Assembly: GCA_020853705.1 (NCBI GenBank)
Contig: JADYYK010000187.1
Span: 1 to 36,418, forward strand
Reading direction: 5' to 3'
Length of the DNA stretch: 36,418 nucleotides
Source of the DNA: Deltaproteobacteria bacterium
GTDB lineage: Bacteria; Myxococcota_A; Polyangia; Haliangiales; JADYYK01
The position numbers and the translations under genes were made by a program. The notes below the pieces were generated by a model that saw only the letters and a program-made list of their open reading frames with translations, ran no database searches and had not been told where the DNA came from. Position 1 is the stretch's first letter. Every line of letters begins with the position of its first letter. Below are positions 1-12,103 of the stretch, in pieces.

Positions 1-97
1 AGCGGCCGCGCCGGCGCAGCGGCGAGGAGCGGCCTCCTCCAGAGGCCGCCGCCGCGGAGCCCGTCGCCCGAGGCACCCATCGTCCTCGGCCGCCAAC

Positions 98-136
98 CCG
101 AGCCGCCCGTCCGAGCCGCCCGTCCGAGCCGCCCGT
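98..136. repeat. Tandem 13-nt repeat, 3 copies
   Basis: The unit CCGAGCCGCCCGT occurs three times head to tail without mismatch (98-110, 111-123, 124-136). A 13-nt unit would shift frame if the copy number changed, which argues against strong coding constraint here. Confidence 0.85.
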
Positions 137-229
137 GGCGGTGGCGACAACGCTGCTCGTTCAGTTCGCCATGCCCGAGCGGCCTCGCTGCAATGCGGGG
201 CCGCCGAGATGTGACGAATCCTGAGGGCT

Positions 230-256
230 CCGCCCAGTGGGGCGGGGCGCAGCCCC
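230..256. terminator. Two adjacent GC hairpins, possible terminator of the minus-strand lipoprotein gene
   Basis: CCGCCC (230-235) pairs with GGGCGG (240-245) over a 4-nt loop, and GGGGC (244-248) pairs with GCCCC (252-256); the two stems share bases, so they are alternatives. They lie 24-50 nt past the stop at 280. There is no T tract, so a classical intrinsic terminator is not shown. Confidence 0.3.
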
Positions 257-279
257 GTCGTGATCGACTGACCCCGAGG

Positions 280-966
280 TCAGCGGACGTAGAGATCGCC
301 GATGACGCCGTCGGCTAGGCTGAAGTTGAGCGTCAGCGTCTCTGTCGAGGTCGCGAAGCTGGTCTGGTAGGCGTTGGGCCCGATGGTCTGGTAGGTGCCC
401 TCCAGCGCGACGACCGGGGCGGTGCCGGGCGAATCATCGCCGGAGCCCCCGGAGGGTGCGCCGGTGGCCTCGGGCGTCTCGACCAGACGCACGGTGTCGT
501 CGGCGCGGAAGGTGATGGTCCAGGTCACCGCGAAGGCCTTGTCCCAGCTGCCGGTGGGGCCGAGGACGGTGCTCGAGAAGGCGCCCTTGAAGGTGCCCAC
601 GATGCCGTCGTGGCGGCCGGTCGGCTGCAAGACGCGCATGATCAGGCGATCCTTCGACACCTTGTAGGGGTAGCGATCGCGATAGCGCATGCCATCGTTG
701 GCGTCGGTCGACTCGATGACCAGGTGGGCGTCGTCGGCCTCGAACAGGCCCGCGCTGGCGCTGGTGGCGCCCTCGGCCTGCACCGAGACGCGGCCGCCCG
801 GGTCGAAGGTCAGCTGCGCCTGCACCGCGCGCGACACCGGATCGAGCTTGCGCCACGACCCCAGCAGGAGGTCGGGATCGTTGTCACCGCCACCTCCACC
901 ACACCCGGCCAGCGCCGCGGCCAGCACGGCCGCCGTCCACCACACACTCCTGCTTTGCGTCGACAT
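280..966 (-). CDS. Predicted lipoprotein, unknown function
   Basis: 228 aa from the ATG at 966. A hydrophobic signal ends in a lipobox (LAGC) with the lipidated Cys at residue 22, followed by a Gly/Asp spacer. The mature part looks like a small beta-rich domain repeating phrases such as LLLGSWRKLD and LEGTYQTIG, i.e. two copies of a 'G-x-W/Y' start typical of lipocalin-like lipoproteins; that is a resemblance only. In-frame starts further upstream (978, 1002) exist, but 966 gives the normal signal length and sits 7 nt past a -10-like TATGCG. No functional family is recognised. It is followed on the same strand side by other exported proteins. Confidence 0.8.
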   Translation of the reverse strand: MSTQSRSVWWTAAVLAAALAGCGGGGGDNDPDLLLGSWRKLDPVSRAVQAQLTFDPGGRVSVQAEGATSASAGLFEADDAHLVIESTDANDGMRYRDRYPYKVSKDRLIMRVLQPTGRHDGIVGTFKGAFSSTVLGPTGSWDKAFAVTWTITFRADDTVRLVETPEATGAPSGGSGDDSPGTAPVVALEGTYQTIGPNAYQTSFATSTETLTLNFSLADGVIGDLYVR

Positions 967-973
967 CGGAGGC

Positions 974-979
974 CGCATA
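974..979 (-). promoter_or_regulatory. Weak -10-like box (TATGCG) 7 nt before ATG 966
   Basis: Minus-strand TGC-TATGCG resembles an extended -10, but the last base is not T. The spacing to the start codon matches the leaderless arrangement seen more clearly elsewhere in the window. No Shine-Dalgarno is present. Confidence 0.25.
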
Positions 980-1041
980 GCAAATCCGGGCCGGCGGCGC
1001 AAGCCGCGCGGCCGGCAGAGTGCGGGCGCGGGGCGAGCCTA

Positions 1042-1515
1042 CTAGCGGCGCCGGCGGCGCGCCAGCACCAGGCCGAGCGCGCCCAGGGCCAGCAGGCCGC
1101 CGAGCGCGCTGCCCGCCGGGTCGCCCGCGCCCACCCCGGTGCGGCAGCTGCATCCAGAGTCCTCGCCGTCACCATTGCCGCCGCCGGCGTCGGAGCTGAC
1201 GGCGCTGCCGTCGGGGCTCGCCGTGCTGCCGTCGCGCGGCACGCTGGCGTCCGGGGTGGTGGTGCCGCCGACCACGGTGCAGGTGGTGCCCTCGCACGAG
1301 GGCCGCCCGCTGAAGGTGTTACAGCCCTGCCCGGGGCAGCACAGCATGCGCTGCGCGCCACAGCCGACGTCGGCGCTGTGCAGCACGCAGAAGTCGCCCG
1401 CGTTGGGGCAGTCGCTGGCCTTGGTGCAGGTCGGACAGCCGCCCGCCTGCGCCTGCCGCGCCGTCACCCCGAGCCCCACGAAGACCAGCACCGCCACCAG
1501 CATCCAGGTTCGCAT
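1042..1515 (-). CDS. Secreted Cys-rich protein with MYXO-CTERM-type sorting signal
   Basis: 157 aa from the ATG at 1515. Residues 1-24 form a signal peptide ending AQA. The mature protein has many Cys (for example CPTC, CC, CGAQ), suggesting a disulfide-bonded domain, then a Ser/Asp/Gly linker (about 75-115). The C-terminus has the tripartite MYXO-CTERM layout: a short Cys motif (GCSC), a hydrophobic helix of about 20 residues and a terminal RRRRR cluster. In myxobacteria this signal marks proteins processed for envelope or surface attachment. An in-frame GTG lies 6 nt upstream (1521), but 1515 is preferred because TATCCT sits 6 nt before it. Binding partner or cargo is unknown. Confidence 0.85.
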   Translation of the reverse strand: MRTWMLVAVLVFVGLGVTARQAQAGGCPTCTKASDCPNAGDFCVLHSADVGCGAQRMLCCPGQGCNTFSGRPSCEGTTCTVVGGTTTPDASVPRDGSTASPDGSAVSSDAGGGNGDGEDSGCSCRTGVGAGDPAGSALGGLLALGALGLVLARRRRR

Positions 1516-1521
1516 TGGCAC

Positions 1522-1527
1522 AGGATA
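1522..1527 (-). promoter_or_regulatory. -10 box TATCCT, 6 nt before ATG 1515
   Basis: Minus-strand TATCCT (matching TATAAT at 4 of 6) is separated by 6 nt from the ATG. Transcription would then start at or next to the start codon. No clear -35 and no Shine-Dalgarno. Confidence 0.45.
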
Positions 1528-1553
1528 CCCGCGCGCTGGGCCGGGCGGAACCG

Positions 1554-2147
1554 CTATGGACAGCGAGCGTCGTTGTTCTGCAGCGAGTCGATCTGGGCCG
1601 CCGACAGCGGCAGCGCGTCACAGCCGTGGCCGCTCTCGCACACCAGGTCCCAGCGCGGCTCGGCCTTGGTGTGGCAGGCGAGGCAGTTGCCGCCGAACTG
1701 GTTGACGACGCCGTCACTGCCGCGCGAGCGGATGGTGGTGCCGCTGGCCGACACCGACAGCGAGAAGAACTCCCAGTCACGGCTGGCGCTGCTGAAGCCG
1801 GCCTTGCGCTTGATCATGGCCTCGAAGGGCACCAGCTGGATCAGGGTGCCCACCGGGTAGTCGCCACCGGTGTTGGCGCTGGCCAGCGCGACCGCCTCGG
1901 CGGTGTGGCCGAGCTTGTTGGTGATGCGGAAGCGGCGCACCTTCTGCCAGCGCGTGGTGCACTCGAAGTCGGACGCCTGCATCACGAAGTCGTCGGCGCC
2001 GGTGCCGGCGTCGGTCTGTGTGACCGCGCCGTCGCCGCTGGTGACCTGGGCGTCGCTGCCCACGTCGTCGTCATCGTCACCGGTGCCACCACCACAGCCC
2101 ACGGCGCCCAGCACCACCAGCCCCAGCGCGAACGCGAGCGTTTTCAT
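1554..2147 (-). CDS. Monohaem cytochrome P460-like lipoprotein
   Basis: 197 aa from the ATG at 2147. Lipobox AVGC with Cys 18, then a Gly/Asp-rich tether (DDDDD) and a Thr/Asp linker to about residue 52. The folded part contains YPVGTLIQLVP, an MIKRKAGF segment, a 'DWEFFSL' strand and a single c-type haem site CLACH at 155-159, then WDLVCESGHGCDALP and a terminal DARC. This order matches the cytochrome P460-like family (beta-rich, one covalent haem near the C-terminus). It could carry electrons or oxidise a small substrate at the outer membrane or periplasm; the substrate is not evident. The ORF extends 81 nt upstream of 2147, but the lipobox and the TATCTT box fix 2147. Divergent from the PDZ lipoprotein gene, with only 24 nt between starts. 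Confidence 0.8.
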   Translation of the reverse strand: MKTLAFALGLVVLGAVGCGGGTGDDDDDVGSDAQVTSGDGAVTQTDAGTGADDFVMQASDFECTTRWQKVRRFRITNKLGHTAEAVALASANTGGDYPVGTLIQLVPFEAMIKRKAGFSSASRDWEFFSLSVSASGTTIRSRGSDGVVNQFGGNCLACHTKAEPRWDLVCESGHGCDALPLSAAQIDSLQNNDARCP

Positions 2148-2154
2148 GGCCGCG

Positions 2155-2160
2155 AAGATA
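2155..2160 (-). promoter_or_regulatory. -10 box TATCTT, 7 nt before ATG 2147
   Basis: Minus-strand TATCTT followed by 7 nt and the ATG of the P460-like gene. It shares two base pairs (2159-2160) with the oppositely oriented TACACT box of the next gene. Confidence 0.45.
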
Positions 2161-2164
2161 CACT
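2159..2164 (+). promoter_or_regulatory. -10 box TACACT, 7 nt before ATG 2172
   Basis: Plus-strand TACACT followed by 7 nt and the ATG of the PDZ lipoprotein gene. No Shine-Dalgarno. It overlaps the divergent TATCTT box, so both promoters cannot easily be occupied at once. Confidence 0.45.
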
Positions 2165-2171
2165 CCGCGCG

Positions 2172-2663
2172 ATGGCGAGGCGAGCGCCGCAGCTGCGGGC
2201 CCTGTGTGCGCTGGCGCTGCTCGCGCATGGCGCTGCCGGGTGCAAGAAGCAGCCGCGCGCCGGGTCACGCAGCCCCGGCACAGCCGCCACCTCGGCACCG
2301 CCTGCGCCGGCGTCACCGCCGTCGACACCAGCGCCCGGGGACATCTCGGGCCCGATCGCGATCGTCGGGGGCCCCTTCGTCGGCTTCGGCATGCGCCTGC
2401 AAGGCACCTCACGCGCGGTCGAGATCGCGGAGGTCTTCGATGACAGCCCGGCCTCCGAGGCCGGCCTGCGCGCGGGCGACCTCATCGTGGCCATCGACGG
2501 CGAGTCGACCCTGGGCTGGCCGGTGCAGCAGGTGATGGCGCGGCTGCGCGGCGCCGCGGGCACCGAGGCCAGCCTCGATCTCGAGCGCGGCATCGACGGA
2601 CTCCAGGTGCGCATGGTGCGCCGGCGGGTGCCCTCGGTGCCGCTGCCCGGGAACCAGCCCTGA
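2172..2663 (+). CDS. PDZ-domain lipoprotein
   Basis: 163 aa from the ATG at 2172. The signal ends in GAAGC (Cys 24) followed by KKQPR, then a Pro/Ala/Ser linker to about residue 57. The rest is one PDZ domain: FVGFGMRL resembles the carboxylate-binding loop strand, and 'SPASEAGLRAGDLIVAIDG' (about residues 90-110) is the signature turn-helix seen in HtrA/DegP- and TolC-associated PDZ domains. No protease domain is present, so it is probably an adaptor that binds C-termini of envelope proteins. A short peptidase-like gene follows 32 nt downstream, but has its own promoter-like box. Confidence 0.85.
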   Translation: MARRAPQLRALCALALLAHGAAGCKKQPRAGSRSPGTAATSAPPAPASPPSTPAPGDISGPIAIVGGPFVGFGMRLQGTSRAVEIAEVFDDSPASEAGLRAGDLIVAIDGESTLGWPVQQVMARLRGAAGTEASLDLERGIDGLQVRMVRRRVPSVPLPGNQP

Positions 2664-2683
2664 CGGCCACCCGCGCCGTCCGG

Positions 2684-2689
2684 TAGACT
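2684..2689 (+). promoter_or_regulatory. -10 box TAGACT, 6 nt before ATG 2696
   Basis: TAGACT lies 6 nt before the ATG. A poor -35 match (CTGACG, 2660-2665) is 18 nt upstream and overlaps the stop codon of the preceding gene. No Shine-Dalgarno. Confidence 0.45.
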
Positions 2690-2695
2690 GCGGCG

Positions 2696-3004
2696 ATGGG
2701 GTGGGCCGCCGGATACATGACACGCCTCGCGGCAGGCGAGACGGTGTCGTTTTGCCCGCGCGGCAACTCGATGGCGCCGAAGATCCGGTCGGGGCGGCTG
2801 TGCACCGTGACGCCGGTCGACGCGGCGCTGCTGAAGGTCGGGGACATCGTGCTGTGCAAGGTCGGTCGCGCCGAGTACCTGCACTTCATCAAGGCCATCG
2901 ACCGCGACGGCCCGCGCTTCCAGATCGGCAACAACCGCGGCGGCATCAACGGCTGGATCGGCGCCGCGCAGATCTTCGGCCGGCTGACCCGCATCGACCC
3001 GTAG
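2696..3004 (+). CDS. Mini S24/S26-type peptidase-like protein
   Basis: 102 aa. The core GNSMAPKIRSG (23-33) matches the 'G-x-SM-x-P-x-I/L-x-x-G' box around the nucleophilic Ser of LexA/signal-peptidase-fold (S24/S26) proteins. VGDIVLCKV (48-56) corresponds to the 'GDivl' strand, and the Lys in YLHFIKAID (about residue 66) is a candidate general base. There is no DNA-binding domain and no membrane anchor, so this is a stand-alone catalytic-core-size protein. Known short S24/S26 proteins process small partners, or may be inactive relatives. The substrate is unknown; the adjacent PDZ lipoprotein is a possible partner by proximity only. The convergent gene behind it is a redoxin. Confidence 0.7.
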   Translation: MGWAAGYMTRLAAGETVSFCPRGNSMAPKIRSGRLCTVTPVDAALLKVGDIVLCKVGRAEYLHFIKAIDRDGPRFQIGNNRGGINGWIGAAQIFGRLTRIDP

Positions 3005-3029
3005 CCTCGCCTCGCCTCGCCTCGCCTCG
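3005..3029. repeat. CCTCG pentamer, 5 perfect copies
   Basis: Begins directly after the TAG stop at 3002-3004 and ends 2 nt before the stop codon of the convergent redoxin gene, so it fills almost the whole gap. One of several pyrimidine-rich microsatellites between gene ends in this window. Confidence 0.9.
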
Positions 3030-3031
3030 TG

Positions 3032-3775
3032 TCAGCTCGCGCTGCGCGCCGCCGCCAGCACGGCGCCGAGCGGGGTGCGCTGATCGATGCGCCGCGCGCG
3101 CTCCACGAACAGCAGCTTGCCGTCCTTGCCGATCAGCAGCGAGGTCGGCAGCGCGATGTCCTGGCGGCGCGCCCCCAGCAGCAGGCGATCGTACCAGGGC
3201 ACACCGTCGGGGTGGCGCACACCGATGGCGTCGAGCAGCTTGCCCTCGGGATCCGACAGGAAGGTGACCTTGCCGCCCAGGCGCTTCTCCAGCGGGGCCT
3301 GCTCGTCGCTGCGGTCGACCGAGATGGCGAAGAGCTTGATGCCGGCGGCGCGCAGGGCGTCGTGCTCGCGGCCGAGGTCGTCGAGCTGGGTCACGCAGTA
3401 GGGACACCACCAGCCGCGGTACATCACCACCAGCGCGGGCGCCGCCGCGCACACCTCGGCGTCGGTGATGGGCGCGCCGCCGGTGCCGGCCAGGCTGAAG
3501 CTCGGCAGGGCGTCGCCGACCTTGACGCGCAGGCCGCTGCCGCGCGGCAGCGACAGCTCCTTGCGCGTAGAGGCGAACCAGATCAGCACGGTCGCGCCCG
3601 CGCCCGCGGCCAGCCACCACGCCGCGCCCAGGCGCCAGCCCACCACCGCCAGCGCCGCGCCGATGACGACGCCGCCGTCGAAGATCCACGTCGGCTGTGT
3701 CTTCTTGAGCGCCAGGGTGCCCAGGAAGGTGACGATGAAGAGGCCCATGACACCGAGGCCGACGAAGGACAGCAC
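3032..3775 (-). CDS. Membrane-anchored thioredoxin-fold (AhpC/TSA-like) redoxin
   Basis: 247 aa from a GTG at 3775. The N-terminal 70 residues form two to three hydrophobic segments (about 4-22, 33-50, 52-68), leaving the catalytic domain to follow. The domain begins VGDALPSFSLAG and holds YRGWWCPYCVTQL, with Cys 124 and Cys 127 in a CPYC site. FAISVDRSDE and LPTSLLIGKDGKLLF are typical peroxiredoxin-like/TlpA-like strands. It is probably a thiol-disulfide or peroxide-handling enzyme tethered to the inner membrane; which of these cannot be decided. Minus-strand TCTACT lies 8 nt before the GTG and no Shine-Dalgarno is visible. Start choice is moderately sure. Confidence 0.8.
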   Translation of the reverse strand: MLSFVGLGVMGLFIVTFLGTLALKKTQPTWIFDGGVVIGAALAVVGWRLGAAWWLAAGAGATVLIWFASTRKELSLPRGSGLRVKVGDALPSFSLAGTGGAPITDAEVCAAAPALVVMYRGWWCPYCVTQLDDLGREHDALRAAGIKLFAISVDRSDEQAPLEKRLGGKVTFLSDPEGKLLDAIGVRHPDGVPWYDRLLLGARRQDIALPTSLLIGKDGKLLFVERARRIDQRTPLGAVLAAARSAS

Positions 3776-3840
3776 GGCCGAACAGTAGACGCGCCCGCGC
3801 GCGCGCGCAACGACGGCGACCGCGCGCCGGTGCGCCCGGG

Positions 3841-4239
3841 CTAACGACGGCGCGTGATGCTGTAGATGGCGGGGTTGGTCTGCTCGACCTCGCGGTCGAG
3901 GACGTCGCGGACCTGGCGCGCCAGCGCGACCACGTCGAGCGGCTTCTCGATGACGCCGACCGCGCCGAGGGCGTGGTAGTTCGGCCCCTTGCCGGGCGCC
4001 GTCAGCAACACGACCGTCATGTCGTGGCGGCGCAGCGTCGACAGCAGGGTGAGGCCGTCAGGCGACGCCAGCTCGGCGTCGAGCAGCACGATGTCCGGCT
4101 GCTCCTCGATGGCCAGGCGGATCGCCTCCGGCCCCGAGGCTGCCTCCAGCACGGTCCAGTCCACGATCGAGCTCAGACAAGCCATGCAGCTCTTGCGGAC
4201 CTCCGATTCGGCTTCGACCACGAGAATCTTCGCCAACAC
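3841..4239 (-). CDS. Single-domain response regulator with degenerate acidic pocket
   Basis: 132 aa from a GTG at 4239; a strong Shine-Dalgarno (GGAGGGG) lies just upstream at about 4243-4249. The whole protein is one CheY-like receiver: phosphoacceptor Asp 54 (IVLLDAEL), Thr 80 (VVLLTAP) and Lys 99 (IEKPLD) are present. The Mg-binding acidic pair that normally reads DD is VVEAE here: the first acid is Glu 9 and the second position is Ala 10. No output domain follows. It is transcribed divergently from an FHA-type sigma-54 activator that lacks a receiver of its own. It may signal by protein-protein contact; phosphorylation may be impaired. Confidence 0.85.
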   Translation of the reverse strand: MLAKILVVEAESEVRKSCMACLSSIVDWTVLEAASGPEAIRLAIEEQPDIVLLDAELASPDGLTLLSTLRRHDMTVVLLTAPGKGPNYHALGAVGVIEKPLDVVALARQVRDVLDREVEQTNPAIYSITRRR

Positions 4240-4286
4240 CGTCCCCTCCAGTAACGTTATTTGCGGAATATTTCAATAGCACTGAC

Positions 4287-4301
4287 CGTGCCGAAGGCAC
4301 G
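4287..4301. promoter_or_regulatory. Perfect 6-3-6 inverted repeat in divergent promoter region
   Basis: CGTGCC (4287-4292) and GGCACG (4296-4301) are exact inverted copies around GAA. Its place upstream of two divergent regulators makes an operator plausible; a short hairpin is the alternative. Confidence 0.4.
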
Positions 4302-4460
4302 TCCCATCGCACCAGTCGTTTGATTTCAACTGATTGACACCTATCGACCCCTTTGACTTTTCACCATCAGTGAAATTCCGTCGAATGTGCAGGATTGCAG
4401 TATCACCGGATGACACTGATCGCGCCGCGCTGTCACCTCGGCGGTCACAAACCCGCGTGT

Positions 4461-4466
4461 TATGGT
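4461..4466 (+). promoter_or_regulatory. -10-like box TATGGT, 7 nt before ATG 4474
   Basis: TATGGT precedes the second in-frame ATG (4474) by 7 nt; the first in-frame ATG (4462) lies inside this box. By the leaderless pattern of the window, the start is 4474. Confidence 0.35.
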
Positions 4467-4473
4467 CGCGCGC

Positions 4474-5844
<1,371 letters not shown>

Positions 5845-5859
5845 GGCTTCACGTGGATA

Positions 5860-5877
5860 CGCCGGGGTCCCCCGGCG
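5860..5877. terminator. 8-bp GC hairpin after the sigma-54 activator
   Basis: CGCCGGGG (5860-5867) and CCCCGGCG (5870-5877) are perfect inverted copies, starting 16 nt past the stop at 5844. No T tract follows. A second small repeat (CGGAT 5882-5886 / ATCCG 5893-5897) lies next to it and includes a possible -10 (TATCCG, 5892-5897) for the DUF481 gene. Confidence 0.4.
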
Positions 5878-5938
5878 GGTACGGATCGTGCTATCCGAGG
5901 GACACATGCGCCCCATGCCGGGACGCAAGGAGACTGCG

Positions 5939-6880
5939 ATGGCACAGAGACTCGGTCGGATCGTCGTACTGGTGGGGCTCGGGCTGGGCGTCGGCGTGGG
6001 CAGTGCGTGGGCCGATCCCAAGTTCGAGTATGGCAAGGTCGACGAGGTCAAGGACGTCAAGAAGGTCGAGTGGAAGGCCTCGGCCAAGGCCGGGCTGCTG
6101 ATCTCGACCGGCAACTCGCGCTCGCGCACGCTGTCGGCGGGCGGCACCGCGTCGCGCAAGGCAGGCAACAACAAGATCAGCCTGGAGGCCTCGGCCGCCT
6201 ATGCGCGCTCGGGGATCTCGATCGCGGTGGACGACGACGCCACCGGCAGCGCAGGCAACGGCACCATCGAAGAGGACGAGATCACCTCGGTGGAGCGCAC
6301 CACCACCAAGGCGTTCGCCGGCAAGCTGCGCTACGACCGCTTCTTCAGCGCCAACAACTCCGCGTTCTTGACCGCGGTCGCCGCCAAGGACGAGCCCGCC
6401 GGCAAGAACTTCGTGGGCGGTGGCCAGATCGGCTACAGCCGGCAGCTCCTGGCCGACAAGCGCAGCCTGCTCAAGGCCGAGCTGGGCTACGACCTGTCGA
6501 TCGAGGATCTGACCTCGGCGCCCGACACCGTGACCATCCACTCGGCGCGTGTCTTCGCAGGTTACACGCTCAAGCTGAGCGAATCGACCGGCGCCAACGC
6601 CGAGCTCGAGGTGCTGGCCAACCTCAACACCGAGAAGACCCCGACCGAGGACGGCAGCAACGAGGCCAAGGCCTTCGAGGACGTGCGCGCCACCGGCAAG
6701 ATCGGCCTGACCACCTCGCTGTCCAAGAACGTCTCGTTCGGTTTCGGCTTCACCCTGAAGGTGGACACCACGCCGGCGCCGCTGGCGCCGCTGGGGCTGC
6801 CGTTCGCGGCCGGCTTCGTGCCGTTCGCGGACCAGCTCGACACCCAGACCGAGGCCACCTTGATCGTGAACCTGCTGTGA
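5939..6880 (+). CDS. DUF481 (YdiY-like) outer-membrane beta-barrel protein
   Basis: 313 aa from the ATG at 5939, chosen because AAGGAG lies 7 nt upstream and the signal peptide is then of normal length (residues 1-25, ending AWA). Mature residues start DPKFEYGKVDE; VEWKASAKAGLLISTGNSRSRTLSAGG is the opening strand pair typical of DUF481 ('salt-stress-induced outer membrane protein') barrels. Alternating amphipathic strands run to the C-terminal TEATLIVNLL, a plausible last barrel strand. In-frame ATGs upstream (for example 5906) lack support. The OmpA-family gene follows after 38 nt, so both probably belong to one envelope transcription unit. Confidence 0.85.
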   Translation: MAQRLGRIVVLVGLGLGVGVGSAWADPKFEYGKVDEVKDVKKVEWKASAKAGLLISTGNSRSRTLSAGGTASRKAGNNKISLEASAAYARSGISIAVDDDATGSAGNGTIEEDEITSVERTTTKAFAGKLRYDRFFSANNSAFLTAVAAKDEPAGKNFVGGGQIGYSRQLLADKRSLLKAELGYDLSIEDLTSAPDTVTIHSARVFAGYTLKLSESTGANAELEVLANLNTEKTPTEDGSNEAKAFEDVRATGKIGLTTSLSKNVSFGFGFTLKVDTTPAPLAPLGLPFAAGFVPFADQLDTQTEATLIVNLL

Positions 6881-6918
6881 GGCGCGCCATGACGATGACG
6901 ACGCGCAAGGGAGGCAAC

Positions 6919-8310
<1,392 letters not shown>

Positions 8311-8321
8311 GGGGGTCGCGG

Positions 8322-8552
8322 ATGGAAGAGATGATCGAAGGGCTGATGACCAAGTGTGGTCTCGACAAGGCGACCGCTCACAAGGTGGTCGAGTTCATGA
8401 AGAGCAACGCCGGCAAGGTGCCGGGCTGGCTGGGGCAGTCGAGCGTGGTCAAGGATCTGGCCAGCAAGGTCGGCCTGGGCGGCCTGCTCGGCGGCCTCGG
8501 CGGCGGCGGTGACGACAAGAAGCCCGAGAAGCCGGAAGAGAAGAAGCCGTAG
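8322..8552 (+). CDS. Small Gly/Lys-tailed protein, unknown function
   Basis: 76 aa, starting 11 nt after the OmpA gene, so probably co-transcribed. Residues 1-50 are a compact helical segment (MEEMIEGLMTKCGLDKATAH...), followed by a Gly-rich stretch (LGGLLGGLGGGG) and a charged tail rich in Lys, Pro and Glu. No signal peptide, so cytoplasmic. The helical part recalls small DUF2780/DUF937-type proteins, but similarity is too short to assign. Composition and the gene-adjacent position support it being real. Confidence 0.6.
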   Translation: MEEMIEGLMTKCGLDKATAHKVVEFMKSNAGKVPGWLGQSSVVKDLASKVGLGGLLGGLGGGGDDKKPEKPEEKKP

Positions 8553-8581
8553 TCGACCGCTTCGCCGCAGTGCAGCAAATC

Positions 8582-8620
8582 CGAGGGCGTGACAGGGATT
8601 GACCTCCCTTCACGCCCTCG
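8582..8620. promoter_or_regulatory. Large inverted repeat flanking the -35 of the homogentisate operon
   Basis: CGAGGGCGTGA (8582-8592) is repeated exactly inverted as TCACGCCCTCG (8610-8620); AGGG (8594-8597) and CCCT (8606-8609) extend the stem with one bulged base. A -35-like TTGACC (8599-8604) sits in the centre, and the extended -10 TGC-TATTGA begins right after the right arm. This fits an operator that would mask the promoter. A terminator for the upstream gene is the alternative, but no T tract follows. Confidence 0.55.
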
Positions 8621-8623
8621 TGC

Positions 8624-8629
8624 TATTGA
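8624..8629 (+). promoter_or_regulatory. Extended -10 box TGC-TATTGA, 7 nt before GTG 8637
   Basis: TATTGA with an upstream TG dinucleotide, 7 nt before the GTG. TTGACC at 8599-8604 gives a 19-nt spacer, long but tolerable with an extended -10. No Shine-Dalgarno precedes the GTG. Confidence 0.4.
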
Positions 8630-8636
8630 AGGCCGC

Positions 8637-9632
<996 letters not shown>

Positions 9633-9634
9633 AC

Positions 9635-10795
<1,161 letters not shown>

Positions 10796-10797
10796 GC

Positions 10798-12030
<1,233 letters not shown>

Positions 12031-12062
12031 GCCGCGTAGCGGCGAAGCCTGGAGCTGTCGTG

Positions 12063-12086
12063 TCCGCCTCCGCCTCCGCCTCCGCC
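12063..12086. repeat. TCCGCC hexamer, 4 perfect copies
   Basis: Lies in the 73-nt gap between the convergent ends of hmgA (12030) and the carboxypeptidase gene (12104). The same unit in another phase recurs at 27745-27835. Confidence 0.85.
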
Positions 12087-12103
12087 TGGCGAGCGCCTCC
12101 CGC

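Larger units (their letters stand above)
1..279. other. Non-assignable GC-rich segment at window edge
   Basis: No convincing gene. Plus-strand frames 2 and 3 are open from the edge to stops near 213 and 225 and would encode Arg/Pro/Ala-rich ends, so the tail of a truncated plus-strand gene is possible but cannot be recognised. The segment contains a 13-nt triple repeat (98-136) and two small GC hairpins (230-256) just past the stop of the minus-strand lipoprotein gene. Confidence 0.4.
4240..4473. promoter_or_regulatory. AT-rich divergent regulatory region
   Basis: This gap between the response regulator and the FHA activator is clearly AT-richer than its surroundings. It holds a perfect palindrome (4287-4301), plus-strand -35-like TTGACA (4334-4339) and TTGACT (4353-4358) without good -10 partners at normal spacing, and TATGGT at 4461-4466 next to the activator start. 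No gene is seen in it. Confidence 0.5.

Noticed and set aside
4334..4358. Two TTGAC(A/T) -35 boxes before the FHA activator
   Set aside because: No acceptable -10 at 16-18 nt from either; not reported as promoters.
8589..8636. Upstream GTG start for the FAA hydrolase
   Set aside because: It lies inside the inverted repeat and adds residues absent from the family; GTG 8637 gives the usual N-terminus.
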